NCBI RefSeq assembly: GCF_038592905.1
Contig: NZ_CP151943.1
Location: 1,428,501-1,492,500, forward strand
Origin: Neobacillus sp. FSL H8-0543
GTDB taxonomy: Bacteria > Bacillota > Bacilli > Bacillales > Cytobacillaceae
Reading direction: 5' to 3'
DNA length: 64,000 nucleotides
Under the pieces are notes generated by a model, which searched no databases, was not told the DNA's origin, and saw only the letters and a program-made list of their open reading frames with translations. The translations under genes were made by a program, and so were the position numbers. Shown piece after piece: positions 45,034-54,939 of this stretch. The stretch's first letter is position 1, and each line of letters starts with the position of its first letter.

Positions 45034-46305
45034 CTATGCATGGCTTCCTTCTACATTTGGTCTTTTATCTTCCTTAATGAACATAACTGCCACAGTACCA
45101 ACCACTAATAGTATTGCGGCAAAGTAGAATCCTGTGTTCAAGCTACCTGTAACATCAGTAAGATATCCTGTTATGAACGGTGCTAAAATCGATCCGCACA
45201 TTCCAATAAAGTTATATACACCAAATGATGTACTGTAGGCATGCTTTGGAGCGTTATCGGCAATAACCGCAACTAATACAGGGTTTGTACTAATTTTCCC
45301 AAAGATTCCATAACCAATCAATGCGGCATATAAAACGCCCATATTATCGAAGATTACAATGGAAACAAGTGCGATGATAGACAACGGCATCATAACTAAA
45401 AGAACGGGCTTGCGTTTCCCCATTTTGTCTGCAATCCAGCTAAATAAAATCGATCCTGGAACTGCGGCCCATGGTACGAGTGATGAAACAAATGCTACAC
45501 TTCCGCCAGTGATTCCACGTTCATGCTCTAGGTAGAACGGAATCCAAGTTATAACTACAAAGAATGCATAAATTGCGCAGAAAATCGTAATATAGGCAGC
45601 AATTAAATTTCGATTCTTAAATAATTCTCCAAGTTTTAACTTCTGGCCATTATTTTCTGATGCTTTTTCTGCCTTGGTTTTAGGCTTATCTTTCACTACC
45701 CACCACATAGCTAAACCTATTAGAACGACAGGAATGGCAATAATGAAAAATGGTGTTCTCCAGCTCATTCCAAATTCATGAACGGTATAACTTGAAATAA
45801 AGTATCCTAACGATGTACCGAAAGCCATCCCGCTATTGATGATCGCACTTCCCAGTGTAATACGGTGTTTTGGGATTGCCTCAGAGGATAGTCCATATGA
45901 TGGCCCGTAGAAGAAACCTTGGAATATCCCAACCATTAACCAGCTTGACATAAAGAAAAAGAATGTCGGCATCATTCCTGTTATTGCGGCAAAGACTCCA
46001 AACAGGATAACCCCTGGAACTAAGACACGTTTTTTACCAATTTTGTCTCCCATAATTCCTGAAGGTATATTTAGAGCAGCATATCCTAAGAAAAAGAGAC
46101 TCATAATCATTCCTAACTTCGCATTACTCAACCCAAATTCTTGTTGGATATCGCCCATTATTGGATTTAAGATTGTTCGAGTCGCATATAAAGCAACCCA
46201 TCCTAAAAAGAATACGGTTACGATCTTGATCCAATAAGGAATTCTTTCTTTTGAAGCTGGCTCTGGCTCGATTACCAATTGTTTTGCCGTTGATTGTTTT
46301 GCCAT
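45034..46305 (-). CDS. MFS transporter, ACS-like organic anion family
   Basis: 423 residues, 12 membrane segments. Begins IPYWIKIVTVFFLGWVALYATRTILNPIMGDIQQEFGLS, with the motif GIMGDKIGKKRVLVPG and the FFYGPSYGLSSEAIPKHR segment. Probably imports an organic anion. The same-strand dCache kinase and response regulator downstream suggest a sense-and-import unit for one compound, which I cannot name. GGAGG upstream of the ATG. Confidence 0.85.
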   Translation of the reverse strand: MAKQSTAKQLVIEPEPASKERIPYWIKIVTVFFLGWVALYATRTILNPIMGDIQQEFGLSNAKLGMIMSLFFLGYAALNIPSGIMGDKIGKKRVLVPGVILFGVFAAITGMMPTFFFFMSSWLMVGIFQGFFYGPSYGLSSEAIPKHRITLGSAIINSGMAFGTSLGYFISSYTVHEFGMSWRTPFFIIAIPVVLIGLAMWWVVKDKPKTKAEKASENNGQKLKLGELFKNRNLIAAYITIFCAIYAFFVVITWIPFYLEHERGITGGSVAFVSSLVPWAAVPGSILFSWIADKMGKRKPVLLVMMPLSIIALVSIVIFDNMGVLYAALIGYGIFGKISTNPVLVAVIADNAPKHAYSTSFGVYNFIGMCGSILAPFITGYLTDVTGSLNTGFYFAAILLVVGTVAVMFIKEDKRPNVEGSHA

Positions 46306-46527
46306 CTAAATTTCCTCCTAAGTAATATTTGACTGTTGATAGCAAATAAACTGTACATTTAATTCATAAGTCAGATAAAGTTATTCTATAAAGTCATTAT
46401 CACTATAAAAGAAAAGGCATTACAGTCGAATAAAATTGGAAGAGTTCACATTGCAAAAACATTAAATTGTCTTACTGTTGTTTCTTCACGGGTATTGTTA
46501 ACTAGAATCGCTGACCCCCGCTACGTT

Positions 46528-46664
46528 CGTTTTGTCGTTCATTCCTTCAAATTTAGATAAAAATATAATACCTACTCAAATAAAAAAAGGAGTGCGAGTT
46601 TTGAATAATCTTTACTCAAAACTCGCCCTTCTTATTTGGTCATTTATATAGGATTTCCTTTTTC
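46528..46664. repeat. About 137-bp direct repeat, left copy, containing a terminator
   Basis: Nearly identical, without gaps, to 49879-50015 (offset 3351 bp). Only one mismatch was noticed in the first 110 bp (agtgcgag versus agggcgag), then gradual divergence. Contains the hairpin GAGTTTTGA / TCAAAACTC flanked by a T-run on the minus strand, which serves as terminator for deoD. The preceding 46306-46527 shows no gene. Confidence 0.95.
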
Positions 46665-46685
46665 AATCCCAACTATAACTGAAAA

Positions 46686-47396
46686 CTATTCATTAATAAG
46701 AGTCTCAAACGCAACAATAATCATGTCATTAAACGTTGTTTGACGTTCTTCCGCTGTTGTTTCTTCACCTGTAATAACATGGTCACTCACTGTCATAATA
46801 CTTAAAACGTCGATGTTGTATTTAGCTCCAAGTGTATAAAGAGCTGCTGTCTCCATATCAACACCTAACACACCGTAATCAGCCAGCTTATGGATCATGG
46901 TATCGTCGTCTTCATAGAATGAATCGCCAGTGTACACATTACCTACATGGACTTTCAAATCGTCATTCTGTTTAGATAAACGATATGCTCTCTCAAGAAG
47001 AGTAAAGCTTGCGTTCGGTGCATAATTAATTTGCGGAAAAATGATATTTTGCATTTTCGAATCATTTGTAGCTGCCATTGCCATGATAATGTCACGAATT
47101 TTCACTTCGCGTTTCATAGCTCCGATTGTACCAACGCGAATAATATTTTTCACACCGTAATCTTTAATGAGTTCAGTGGCATAAATACTCATGGAAGGAG
47201 CACCCATTCCAGATGATTGAATAGAAATCTTCTGCCCTTTATATGTCCCAGTATAACCATACATTCCGCGAACTGTATTATGACACTCAACATCCTCTAA
47301 AAAAGTATCTGCAATATATTTAGCACGAAGTGGATCTCCTGGCATTAATACTCTTTTAGAAAGCTGGCCATCCTTTGCATTTAAATGAATACTCAT
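46686..47396 (-). CDS. deoD: Purine nucleoside phosphorylase, DeoD type
   Basis: 236 residues. Hexameric nucleoside phosphorylase family: MSIHLNAKDGQLSKRVLMPGDPLRAK start, RVGTIGAM, SGMGAPSMSIYATEL, VGVDMETAALYTL (ribose site) and the catalytic Asp/Arg region SDHVITGEE. Phosphorolysis of (deoxy)inosine, guanosine or adenosine to base and sugar phosphate. The start at 47396 has GGAGGT 10 nt upstream. Last gene of GntR-NCS1-deoD. Confidence 0.95.
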   Translation of the reverse strand: MSIHLNAKDGQLSKRVLMPGDPLRAKYIADTFLEDVECHNTVRGMYGYTGTYKGQKISIQSSGMGAPSMSIYATELIKDYGVKNIIRVGTIGAMKREVKIRDIIMAMAATNDSKMQNIIFPQINYAPNASFTLLERAYRLSKQNDDLKVHVGNVYTGDSFYEDDDTMIHKLADYGVLGVDMETAALYTLGAKYNIDVLSIMTVSDHVITGEETTAEERQTTFNDMIIVAFETLINE

Positions 47397-47426
47397 ACTA
47401 CTTCTTACCTCCAAAAAATTGATATG

Positions 47427-48815
47427 TTAAGCTACTTTTCCTTCTTTATCTGCTGGTAGGTTTTTCAATTGTACGGATGAATAAATCCAGGCTAAAACTA
47501 AACTAACTACAAATGTTAGTATTACTCCCAGGCTGTTACCTTCGAAAATTCCCTTCGCAAACGGGGCAGGGAAGACTGGATTTGAAGTAAAAAGAAGTCC
47601 AATAATAACACCTATAAACCATATAATTACATTTCCTTTATTCACAGAAATATTTTTATCACCTGAAATGATATCAGGGTCATACCCTTGCTTTTTGCGC
47701 AGGATAACATAATCTGCTATGAATACAGCTGTCCAAGCTGCCAAACCAATACCGACAACCCCTAAAAACATCATAAATGAACCTAAGAAGTCACCATTTA
47801 TGAATAACACATAAGTCGGAAGCAATATCATGATTGCGCCATGGAAAATAATCGATGTTCGATCTGAAATTTTTATATTTGTAGCTTCTAAAGCAGTACG
47901 TCCAGACCGAAGTGAAATAACTGCCGGCGGAATGATTCCACCCAGTGCTGTAATAAAGTATGGAATAACCATCCATTTAGGCATCTGTGCTGCTAATGCC
48001 GCGATTGGGTCCGCTGAACTAACTAGTTCAGGATTCGTTGCATTCATTAAAATGCCCAAGAACATGATGACAAATAATGGTGCTCCTGCTGCAAACGTTG
48101 TTGTCCAGAAAATCGCTTTATTCGAAGATTGAGGACTTTGGTAAGAAGAGTAATCACTCGCAACCATTGCCCAGCTAAGTGCAGAACCAGCAATAATGAT
48201 GGATATAGCAGGCAATACGCCTCCAATCCAGTCTCCATTTGGCATATTCACAAGTGCCGACCAGTCTGTTTGTGGAACTAAAATAACCAATACAACTACT
48301 GTTAGTGCGCCAAAAATATAGGTAAATATTGTTTGAGCTTTTACAAGTGTTTCTTGATTTACAAGAGATAATGCCATAATCGCAACCGCAAGACCGATAA
48401 GGCCGATTACTTGTGTTGTGGTTGTTACTTCAAGTCCAAGTGCAGTAACAATTGCATTAAGGGAAAAAATACCAGTAGGAACATTACCAACACTCAGCCA
48501 ACCAATCAAACAAATCCATGCCAGTACAGCTGGAATCAAGTTTCCTTTTGATCCAAAAGGTGCTCGGGATAACACAAATGTCGGTGCTTTTCCTAGCTTA
48601 CCTGGTAAACTAAGATAGCCGATAAGTGCAAATGATGCCGCTCCAAGGAATGCAGCTATAACGGATTGAATAAAGTTGAGACCATAGCTAACAATAATCC
48701 CACCGTAAACCAACCCCATAATACCTATATTTAATGCAAACCATATCCAAAACAATTGCTTAGGTTGTCCAACTCTTTCATTCTCTGGAATTAAATCAGG
48801 GTACTTTTGACTCAT
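47427..48815 (-). CDS. NCS1 family nucleobase (purine/cytosine/hydantoin-type) permease
   Basis: 462 residues, about 12 membrane segments. Has NCS1 signatures: the N-terminal ENERVGQPKQLFWIWFALNIGIMGLVYGG, PFGSKGNLIPAVLAWICLIGW and SALSWAMVASDYSSYQS. Symports nucleobases or related heterocycles with H+ or Na+. Beside deoD and a UTRA regulator it probably supplies the purine base or nucleoside that DeoD handles; the precise ligand is unknown. 31 nt before deoD. Confidence 0.88.
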   Translation of the reverse strand: MSQKYPDLIPENERVGQPKQLFWIWFALNIGIMGLVYGGIIVSYGLNFIQSVIAAFLGAASFALIGYLSLPGKLGKAPTFVLSRAPFGSKGNLIPAVLAWICLIGWLSVGNVPTGIFSLNAIVTALGLEVTTTTQVIGLIGLAVAIMALSLVNQETLVKAQTIFTYIFGALTVVVLVILVPQTDWSALVNMPNGDWIGGVLPAISIIIAGSALSWAMVASDYSSYQSPQSSNKAIFWTTTFAAGAPLFVIMFLGILMNATNPELVSSADPIAALAAQMPKWMVIPYFITALGGIIPPAVISLRSGRTALEATNIKISDRTSIIFHGAIMILLPTYVLFINGDFLGSFMMFLGVVGIGLAAWTAVFIADYVILRKKQGYDPDIISGDKNISVNKGNVIIWFIGVIIGLLFTSNPVFPAPFAKGIFEGNSLGVILTFVVSLVLAWIYSSVQLKNLPADKEGKVA

Positions 48816-48846
48816 ACTCTTCGACCTCTTTCTCTTTTGTTATTAG

Positions 48847-49584
48847 CTATTTATTTACATTTAATTTTATTTTCGCAAACTGCTGAGGTACATAAAATTT
48901 ATTAAACATGATTGGGTAATCTGCATTACTGTAAAGGCTTTCCATTAATAAAAAACAATTATTTCGGCCTAATAAGCTATCTTTTCGATTAGCTATATTA
49001 GCAGTCTGTGTAAACTTTATTTCAATTTCTCCATGAATCGCATTCACATACGCCTGGTTCTCCATAAAATCCAGTAGTAGTTCCTTATTATCTAAGTCCA
49101 ACGATAAATCTTCTACCGTTTCCATGGATATAAAAGTAAAAGCATAGCCTACTAAATCGTTCCCTTTATAATAAAAGCGGTCTATTGCTACTACTCTAGA
49201 TGAATCTCTTTTTAATACTTGTTTAGTATATTCTGTGTCCGGGTCCAGATAGTATTGTATATCGATTCGATCGAATGTATTTATATGGCACTTATGCATC
49301 GGGTTACTTAATTTTTCTAATTTAATATCGGGTTGTTGTTTGTAAAATGAGTCAACGACAAAGTTTCCCTTCCCGTGTATATTTCTTATCAATCCGTCAT
49401 CCTGCAAAAGTGCTAAAGCTTGTCTTAACGTTGCACGACTAACCCCTAGTTTCTTTGCTAAATCTGGTTCTGAAGGAAGCCTGCTATCTGTGGGGTATTC
49501 TCCTTTAGAAATTTGAAGAAGAAGCTCGTCATATACATTTACATAGAGTGGCCTTTTTAATTTATTTGATATATTCTTTTTCAT
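48847..49584 (-). CDS. GntR/HutC-family (UTRA) transcriptional regulator
   Basis: 245 residues. N-terminal winged helix RLPSEPDLAKKLGVSRATLRQALALLQDDGLIRNIHGKGNFVV, then a UTRA ligand domain (about 80-240). Its position directly upstream of the nucleobase transporter and deoD genes, in the same direction, makes it their likely ligand-sensing repressor. Ligand presumably a purine, by context only. GGGAG-type site before the ATG. Confidence 0.9.
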   Translation of the reverse strand: MKKNISNKLKRPLYVNVYDELLLQISKGEYPTDSRLPSEPDLAKKLGVSRATLRQALALLQDDGLIRNIHGKGNFVVDSFYKQQPDIKLEKLSNPMHKCHINTFDRIDIQYYLDPDTEYTKQVLKRDSSRVVAIDRFYYKGNDLVGYAFTFISMETVEDLSLDLDNKELLLDFMENQAYVNAIHGEIEIKFTQTANIANRKDSLLGRNNCFLLMESLYSNADYPIMFNKFYVPQQFAKIKLNVNK

Positions 49585-49734
49585 TCAGTCTCCCTTTTTT
49601 AGAAATTTTTAGAAAGAACTACCGTTTTCGGGCATTGACAACGCCAACATTTAGTAAATTCGAAACAATTAGATTGTATGTCACAATTCTTAAGAAATTT
49701 GTAATCTTTCTTATCAATCATTTTGTACTAAGAT

Positions 49735-49746
49735 TAGACATGTCTA
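49735..49746. promoter_or_regulatory. Candidate GntR operator: 12-bp palindrome
   Basis: Perfect palindrome TAGACATGTCTA, about 150 bp upstream of the GntR gene in AT-rich DNA. Size and symmetry suit a HutC-type operator, but a single site proves nothing. Confidence 0.4.
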
Positions 49747-49878
49747 TTTTTTATACAAGTTAAAAATATCATATAATTTTTCCCCGTGCAAGCACTTTCA
49801 AAAATTATAATTGTATAGATTTAGAATAATCAGTTCTATTGTCAATTTTAACTATAGGTTTCCACTGCCATCTAATTG

Positions 49879-50015
49879 CGTTTTGTCGTTCATTCCTTCA
49901 AATTTAGATAAAAATATAATACCTACTCAAATAAAAAAAGGAGGGCGAGTTTTGAATAATCTTTACTCAAAACTCGCCCTTCTTATTTGTTCATACTTAT
50001 AGGATTTCTCTTTTC
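49879..50015. repeat. About 137-bp direct repeat, right copy, containing a terminator
   Basis: Second copy of the 46528-46664 sequence. Here the hairpin has perfect 14-bp arms (AGGGCGAGTTTTGA / TCAAAACTCGCCCT) and T7 on the minus strand. It lies downstream of ssrA on the same strand. Together the copies bracket the deoD-NCS1-GntR module. Confidence 0.95.
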
Positions 50016-50104
50016 ATCCTCGTCTTAGGTATAATCCAGAATTATTAAAATAAAAGGTAGCATTCGAAGATTCTTTTTTTCAGTTATAAGTAGCCTATTT
50101 TACC

Positions 50105-50160
50105 AATATCGTAGATATATCTTCAAAATCGCTGATTTTCTCTAAAATCGCAGATATAGA
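50105..50160. repeat. Short loose array, core ATCGCAGAT (three units)
   Basis: ATCG(C/T)(A/T)GAT occurs at 50108, 50128 and 50147, spaced 20 and 19 bp. The GCAGATA part matches the core of the 41389 and 56341 arrays. Degenerate and possibly coincidental. Confidence 0.5.
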
Positions 50161-50164
50161 AAGA

Positions 50165-50196
50165 CAAAAAAAAAGACTAGCATTTCTGCTAATCTT
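50165..50196 (-). terminator. Second terminator downstream of ssrA
   Basis: 10-bp stem AAGACTAGCA / TGCTAATCTT (one mismatch) with nine T residues following on the minus strand. Confidence 0.85.
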
Positions 50197-50317
50197 GTTA
50201 TCCACCTATGTATGGTGATTAAATCCACATACCCATAAGGATATGACAACGATAATTTAACCTTGTAAACCAAAATATCATATGAAGGAAAATTCTAAAA
50301 CCAAAAAAATAAAAGAA

Positions 50318-50347
50318 AATAAAAACCACCAAATATGTATTTGGTGG
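50318..50347 (-). terminator. ssrA terminator overlapping the tmRNA 3' end
   Basis: 10-bp stem CCACCAAATA / TATTTGGTGG with T5 after it on the minus strand; the CCACCA is the mature 3' end of the tmRNA. Confidence 0.9.
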
Positions 50348-50700
50348 AGACGGAGGGAATCGAACCCTCGTCCAAAGATATCGGCACTTAAGCTTCTACG
50401 AGTGTAGTCGACATATTGGCGCTTCGCTAATCCTTCTGCCTATCGACAGGCGTCCGGTCAGCTAGTCTGGTTGTTCTCTTCCTTCATCCTCAGACGGTGG
50501 AATCCGGCGTAGCCTACTTAGAGTGAGTCCGCTACCCTACCACATAGGCGATGGAGGGGCGAACAGCTATGCAGTATTAAGCTGCGAAAGCTAGGTTGTT
50601 GTTAGTTTTGCCAGTTATAGGCGTTGACGTTTTAACGAGGCCGATCCCCTCGACTCGCAACCCAAGCTCGAACTACCCCTGTCGAATCCGTAGCGTCCCC
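50342..50700 (-). ncRNA. ssrA: Transfer-messenger RNA (tmRNA)
   Basis: 359-nt tmRNA. The 5' end begins GGGGACGCTACGGATTCGAC and the 3' end finishes with the TGG-loop-type arm GGTTCGATTCCCTCC and CCACCA, which together form the tRNA-like domain. The tag reading frame at 50612-50577 begins GGCAAAACTAAC and encodes GKTNNNLAFAA, giving the tag (A)GKTNNNLAFAA. It rescues stalled ribosomes with SmpB and marks the product for proteolysis. Lies upstream of nothing on its strand except terminators, and directly follows smpB, as in other bacilli. Confidence 0.98.
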
Positions 50701-50857
50701 ATTATAAAATGAGAAAAATCTAGTTAAAGATTTTCTTCAGACGTTAGGATGCTCAACAATAGTTTGAGCAAAAGTAACTTATCGCTTTTTGGCGACAAAC
50801 TTATTATAACACACTGAACGAATTTTTCAATTGTAAATTTTTGTAAGTAAATGTAAA

Positions 50858-51325
50858 TTACATTTTTTGCTTATCACGGAAAGCACGCTCGATATCACGC
50901 TTTGCTTCTTTTTGCTTCAAATCTTCGCGCTTATCATAATTCTTCTTACCTTTTGCTAATCCAACTAATACCTTACAAAAGCCATTCTTCAAATAGAGCT
51001 TAAGGGGAATTAACGCATACCCTGCTTGCTTCGTTTCTCCATACAGTTTATCAATTTCACGTTTATGGAGCAGCAGCTTGCGCATTCTTAATGGGTCATG
51101 ATTGTAGCGGTTCCCTTGCTCATAAGGACTCACATGCATACTATTCAAATGTGCTTCGCCATTATGAATTCGAACATAGGAATCCTTTAAATTAACCTTA
51201 CCAGCCCGAATCGACTTTATCTCCGTCCCTTGCAGAACAATCCCTGCTTCATAGGTTTCTTCGATAAAATAATCATGGTAAGCCTTTTTGTTTTGCGCAA
51301 CTACTTTCCCTATACCTTTTGGCAT
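50858..51325 (-). CDS. smpB: tmRNA-binding protein SmpB
   Basis: 155 residues. OB-fold Smp[32 protein letters not shown] near the start and the C-terminal basic tail [23 protein letters not shown] that enters the mRNA channel. Binds tmRNA and is essential for trans-translation. Start ATG at 51325 with GAGGTG upstream, in agreement with the B. subtilis length (156). Follows rnr by 88 nt; ssrA follows 158 nt later. Confidence 0.97.
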   Translation of the reverse strand: MPKGIGKVVAQNKKAYHDYFIEETYEAGIVLQGTEIKSIRAGKVNLKDSYVRIHNGEAHLNSMHVSPYEQGNRYNHDPLRMRKLLLHKREIDKLYGETKQAGYALIPLKLYLKNGFCKVLVGLAKGKKNYDKREDLKQKEAKRDIERAFRDKQKM

Positions 51326-51412
51326 CTGTATCACCTCGTCTATGTCTTTTATTGTAGCAGAATGAAGGTAGACGTACAATGAAAAGAGGCCTAACCATAG
51401 GCCCCCATAAGC

Positions 51413-53755
51413 TTATCTTTTCTTTTTCCGTTTCGTACTTTTCTGAATCGGGACATTCTCATAAAACTTTCTTTTCTTTTTCTTGGCGGCTCCCTGGGTG
51501 GTGGATTCGGACTTTTTATTTGTTCCGCCTTGCGCTTGATTACGGCGCGGCTTTTTCGAATCACTGCCAGTTCTAAATATCTTCTTCGTTGTTTCTGTTC
51601 GTTCCCGAGGAGTCCCTTTCATTCCAACTATTTCAAAATCAATTGAACGTTCATCCTTGTTTACTTTTACCACACGGACAGTGATTTCATCACCAATCCG
51701 GAACACATTCCCTGTCCGTTCGCCAATCATTGCGAAATGGCGCTCATCAAAACGATAATAATCATCTGTCATATAACTAACATGAACAAGACCTTCGATC
51801 GTATTCGGCAGTTCAACAAACATACCAAAATTAGTCACTGAGCTGATGATTCCATCATACTCTTCGCCAATTTTATCTTCCATGTATTCAGCTTTCTTCA
51901 AATCATCTGTTTCCCGCTCAGCATCAACAGAACGACGCTCCATTTTAGATGAATGCTGTGCAATTTCAGGCAAACGAGCATCCCATTTGGCCCTTGTTGT
52001 TTCATCCAGCTTGCCCTCAATTAAATACGTCCGAATCAAGCGATGGACAATCGTGTCAGGGTAACGCCGAATCGGTGAGGTGAAATGGGTATAGAATTCA
52101 GTGGAAAGACCGAAATGTCCAAGGCTCTCAGGATCATATTTTGCCTGCTGCATCGAACGCAGCATCACAGTTGATACGACCATTTCTTCCGGCTTACCGC
52201 GAACTTCCTCAATAATTTCCTGTAGCGCTTTTGGGTGGACCTCATTAGCTGTACCTCTTACAAGATAACCAAAGTTAGTGATAAACTCGAAAAACTTCCT
52301 TAGCTTATCTTCCTTTGGATCCTCGTGAATACGGTAAATAAACGGCACTTGTAACCAGTGAAAATGCTCTGCGACCGTTTCATTCGCTGCAAGCATGAAC
52401 TCTTCAATTAACTTTTCAGCAACAGACCGTTCCCGGAGAACAACATCTGTCGGCTTACTTTCCTCGTCAACAAGTATTTTTGATTCTTTAAAATCAAAGT
52501 CTATCGCCCCGCGCTGCATTCTTTTGTTACGTAAAACAGCAGCAAGCTCTTCCATTAATTCAAACATCGGAACCAGCGGCTCATATCTGGCTCTCGTTTC
52601 TTCTTCTTTTTCAACGAGAATTAAATTTACATCATGATAAGTCATGCGCTCCGTCGTTTTAATCACACTTTGAAAAATCTCATGGTTAACGACTTGACCA
52701 GCTGGTGTAATCTCCATATCACAGGAGAGCACTAACCGATCAACTTTCGGATTTAAGGAACAAATCCCGTTTGACAAGCGATGCGGAATCATTGGGATTA
52801 CTCGGTCAACTAAATAAACACTTGTCGCCCTTTCTTCTGCTTCAAGATCAATCGGTGTGCCTTCTTTTACATAATAGCTTACATCTGCAATATGTACGCC
52901 TAGCTTATAGTTTCCATTCTCGAGCTTTGTTACAGTTACGGCATCATCAAGATCCTTGGCATCTGCACCATCGATGGTTACAATGACTTCATCCCTAAGG
53001 TCACGGCGGTTCACCAGCTCACTCTCATCAATCGTATCTGGTGTTTCATTGGCTTGCTTAAGCACTTCATCAGGAAACGCCATCGGCAGCCCATGCTTAT
53101 GAATAATTGAGAGAATATCGACTCCTGGATCGTTTTTATGACCTAAAACATTTATTACTTCACCCTCCGCACTTTTTCTTCCCTCTGGATAGGTGATAAG
53201 CTTAACAACAACTTTATGGCCTTCTATAGCACCTTTAGAAGCTGCTTTAGGAATAAAAATGTCACTGGCAAACTTTTTATCATCGGGAATGACAAAGCCA
53301 AAGCTTTTGCTTTCCACATACGTCCCGACAATTTGCTGAATTCCCCGCTCAAGGACGCGGATAATGCTTCCTTCCTGACGCTGGCCTGAGCTCTCAGAGG
53401 ATATCCGTGCTAATACGGTATCTCCATGCATGGCAGTGTTGGTTTCATTGGGCGGAATGAAAATATCATCCATCCCTGGCTCATCTGGTGCAACAAAGGC
53501 AAATCCCTTTGCATGCCCGATCAACTTTCCACGAATTAAATTCATTTTTTGCGGCAAGCCATAGCGGTTGCTGCGGGTACGCACCACTAATCCTTTTTCC
53601 TCCATTTGGACAAGTGCTTTAACAAACACCTTAAAGTCACTGGAATCTGTAATCCCAAAAGCTGCTTCCAGCTCTTGTACTGTCAAAGGCTTATATGCCT
53701 CATCCTTCATATATTGCAAAAGCTTGTCTATATGCTCTTGAATATTATTTTCCAA
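51413..53755 (-). CDS. rnr: Ribonuclease R
   Basis: 780 residues. N-terminal helix-turn-helix (about 1-65), two cold-shock OB domains, the RNB catalytic domain with the Asp cluster [14 protein letters not shown], then an S1 domain ([32 protein letters not shown]). It ends in a long lysine/arginine-rich tail. 3'-5' hydrolytic exoribonuclease that degrades structured RNA and participates in tmRNA-linked quality control, fitting its place beside smpB-ssrA. TTG start with GAGGAGGG 7 nt upstream. Confidence 0.97.
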   Translation of the reverse strand: MENNIQEHIDKLLQYMKDEAYKPLTVQELEAAFGITDSSDFKVFVKALVQMEEKGLVVRTRSNRYGLPQKMNLIRGKLIGHAKGFAFVAPDEPGMDDIFIPPNETNTAMHGDTVLARISSESSGQRQEGSIIRVLERGIQQIVGTYVESKSFGFVIPDDKKFASDIFIPKAASKGAIEGHKVVVKLITYPEGRKSAEGEVINVLGHKNDPGVDILSIIHKHGLPMAFPDEVLKQANETPDTIDESELVNRRDLRDEVIVTIDGADAKDLDDAVTVTKLENGNYKLGVHIADVSYYVKEGTPIDLEAEERATSVYLVDRVIPMIPHRLSNGICSLNPKVDRLVLSCDMEITPAGQVVNHEIFQSVIKTTERMTYHDVNLILVEKEEETRARYEPLVPMFELMEELAAVLRNKRMQRGAIDFDFKESKILVDEESKPTDVVLRERSVAEKLIEEFMLAANETVAEHFHWLQVPFIYRIHEDPKEDKLRKFFEFITNFGYLVRGTANEVHPKALQEIIEEVRGKPEEMVVSTVMLRSMQQAKYDPESLGHFGLSTEFYTHFTSPIRRYPDTIVHRLIRTYLIEGKLDETTRAKWDARLPEIAQHSSKMERRSVDAERETDDLKKAEYMEDKIGEEYDGIISSVTNFGMFVELPNTIEGLVHVSYMTDDYYRFDERHFAMIGERTGNVFRIGDEITVRVVKVNKDERSIDFEIVGMKGTPRERTETTKKIFRTGSDSKKPRRNQAQGGTNKKSESTTQGAAKKKKRKFYENVPIQKSTKRKKKR

Positions 53756-53774
53756 AATTATCCCTCCTCAAGGG

Positions 53775-54521
53775 TTACTCACGCCAATCTAGTTTTTCTA
53801 AAAAGGCATATATATCTTCATGAAGCTGATCACGCTCATTATCAAACGTGATAACATGTCCTGACTCCTCATACCACTTTATCTTCTTTATTTCAGACTC
53901 TACTTCATTGTAAATGATGTTCGCACTATCTGTATTTATCATTTTGTCATGACGGCCTTGAACGACGAACGTTGGCGCATAGATCATGTCGACATGCTCC
54001 CGAACATCTGAAATTAATTCTTGAAGCGCTTTTAATGTATTCATCGGTGTCTTTTCAAACTCATTCATTTCTATTACAATTTGTTCAGCAGCTTTTCCTT
54101 CTAGTTGTTTATAATCACGGGCATATTCAAGAATTCCTTGATACATTACCTCTTCACTTTTTATAAACATGGGCGCACACATCGGTACAATGCCTTTTAT
54201 AGGTACAGTGTAACCCAATTTTAAGGAAAATACGCCTCCCAGCGAAAGTCCTGCCACAGCAATTTCTTCATGACCTTTATTTTTTAAAAAATTGTAGCCA
54301 TTGATCACATCCTGCCACCAATCCTCTGGACCGGTATGCAGTAGTTCTTCTGGTGGTACGCCATGGCCTTTGTATTGGGGAGCATGACAAGTATATCCTT
54401 TTTTCTCAAGAAATCGGCCGAGCATCCGAACATCAGCCGGATTACCCGTGAAACCATGTAATAATAAAACCGCTCTTTCTCCCTCACCAAATGTAAAGGG
54501 CTTTGGTGTAGCAATTTTCAT
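53775..54521 (-). CDS. est: Carboxylesterase, Est30/YvaK type
   Basis: 248-residue alpha/beta hydrolase. Oxyanion region [12 protein letters not shown], nucleophile Ser93 in GLSLGG, Asp in [12 protein letters not shown] and His in ESGHVITFD. Close to Geobacillus Est30 and B. subtilis YvaK, also located between secG and rnr. Cytosolic hydrolysis of short- or medium-chain esters; natural substrate unknown. 19 nt before rnr, so the two are co-transcribed. AGGAG 8 nt before the ATG. Confidence 0.93.
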   Translation of the reverse strand: MKIATPKPFTFGEGERAVLLLHGFTGNPADVRMLGRFLEKKGYTCHAPQYKGHGVPPEELLHTGPEDWWQDVINGYNFLKNKGHEEIAVAGLSLGGVFSLKLGYTVPIKGIVPMCAPMFIKSEEVMYQGILEYARDYKQLEGKAAEQIVIEMNEFEKTPMNTLKALQELISDVREHVDMIYAPTFVVQGRHDKMINTDSANIIYNEVESEIKKIKWYEESGHVITFDNERDQLHEDIYAFLEKLDWRE

Positions 54522-54624
54522 ATAAAAAACTCCTTAAAAACTCGTATATCTTAGTTTAAGCAAAAAAAAGCTCCACAATCCAGAAATATGGCTTGGACAG
54601 AAGGGTTGATAACCTGAAATAGTG

Positions 54625-54862
54625 GCTTACTACTTGAATTTGATTGCTTACTACACAATTTGTGCTGCTTACTACATAATTGGGATGGCTTACTACACAA
54701 TTTGTGCTGCTTACTACATAATTGGGATGGCTTACTACACAATTTGTGTTGCTTACTACACAAGGGATGGCTTACTACACAATTTGTGCTGCTTACTACA
54801 TAATTGGGATGGCTTACTACACAATATTGATCACTTACTACAAAACCAGAGCCGGTTACGAC
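54625..54862. repeat. 21-bp-period array, core GCTTACTAC (about 12 units)
   Basis: GCTTACTAC at 54625, 54646, 54667, 54688, 54709, 54730, 54751, then 54770 (19 bp), 54791, 54812, 54833 (ACTTACTAC) and 54854 (GGTTACGAC). All steps are 21 bp except one. Spacers alternate between two versions (with AATTTGTGCT or AATTGGGATG), giving a 42-bp higher-order period. It starts about 100 bp before the esterase start and ends before the secG terminator. The 19-bp step breaks any reading frame, so it is non-coding. Confidence 0.95.
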
Positions 54863-54900
54863 AAATTTTGGATAAATGTTACAAATATGATAAAGGCACA

Positions 54901-54928
54901 AAAAAACCTGACATTAAGCCAGGTTTTG
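54901..54928 (-). terminator. secG terminator
   Basis: Stem AAACCTG / CAGGTTT-type hairpin (minus strand) with seven T residues after it. Confidence 0.9.
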
Positions 54929-54939
54929 GGCATTCTTAA

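Noticed and set aside
46528..50700. Site-specific integration into ssrA
   Set aside because: No integrase, no duplicated tmRNA 3' end. The repeats lie more than 300 bp beyond the gene and contain terminators instead.
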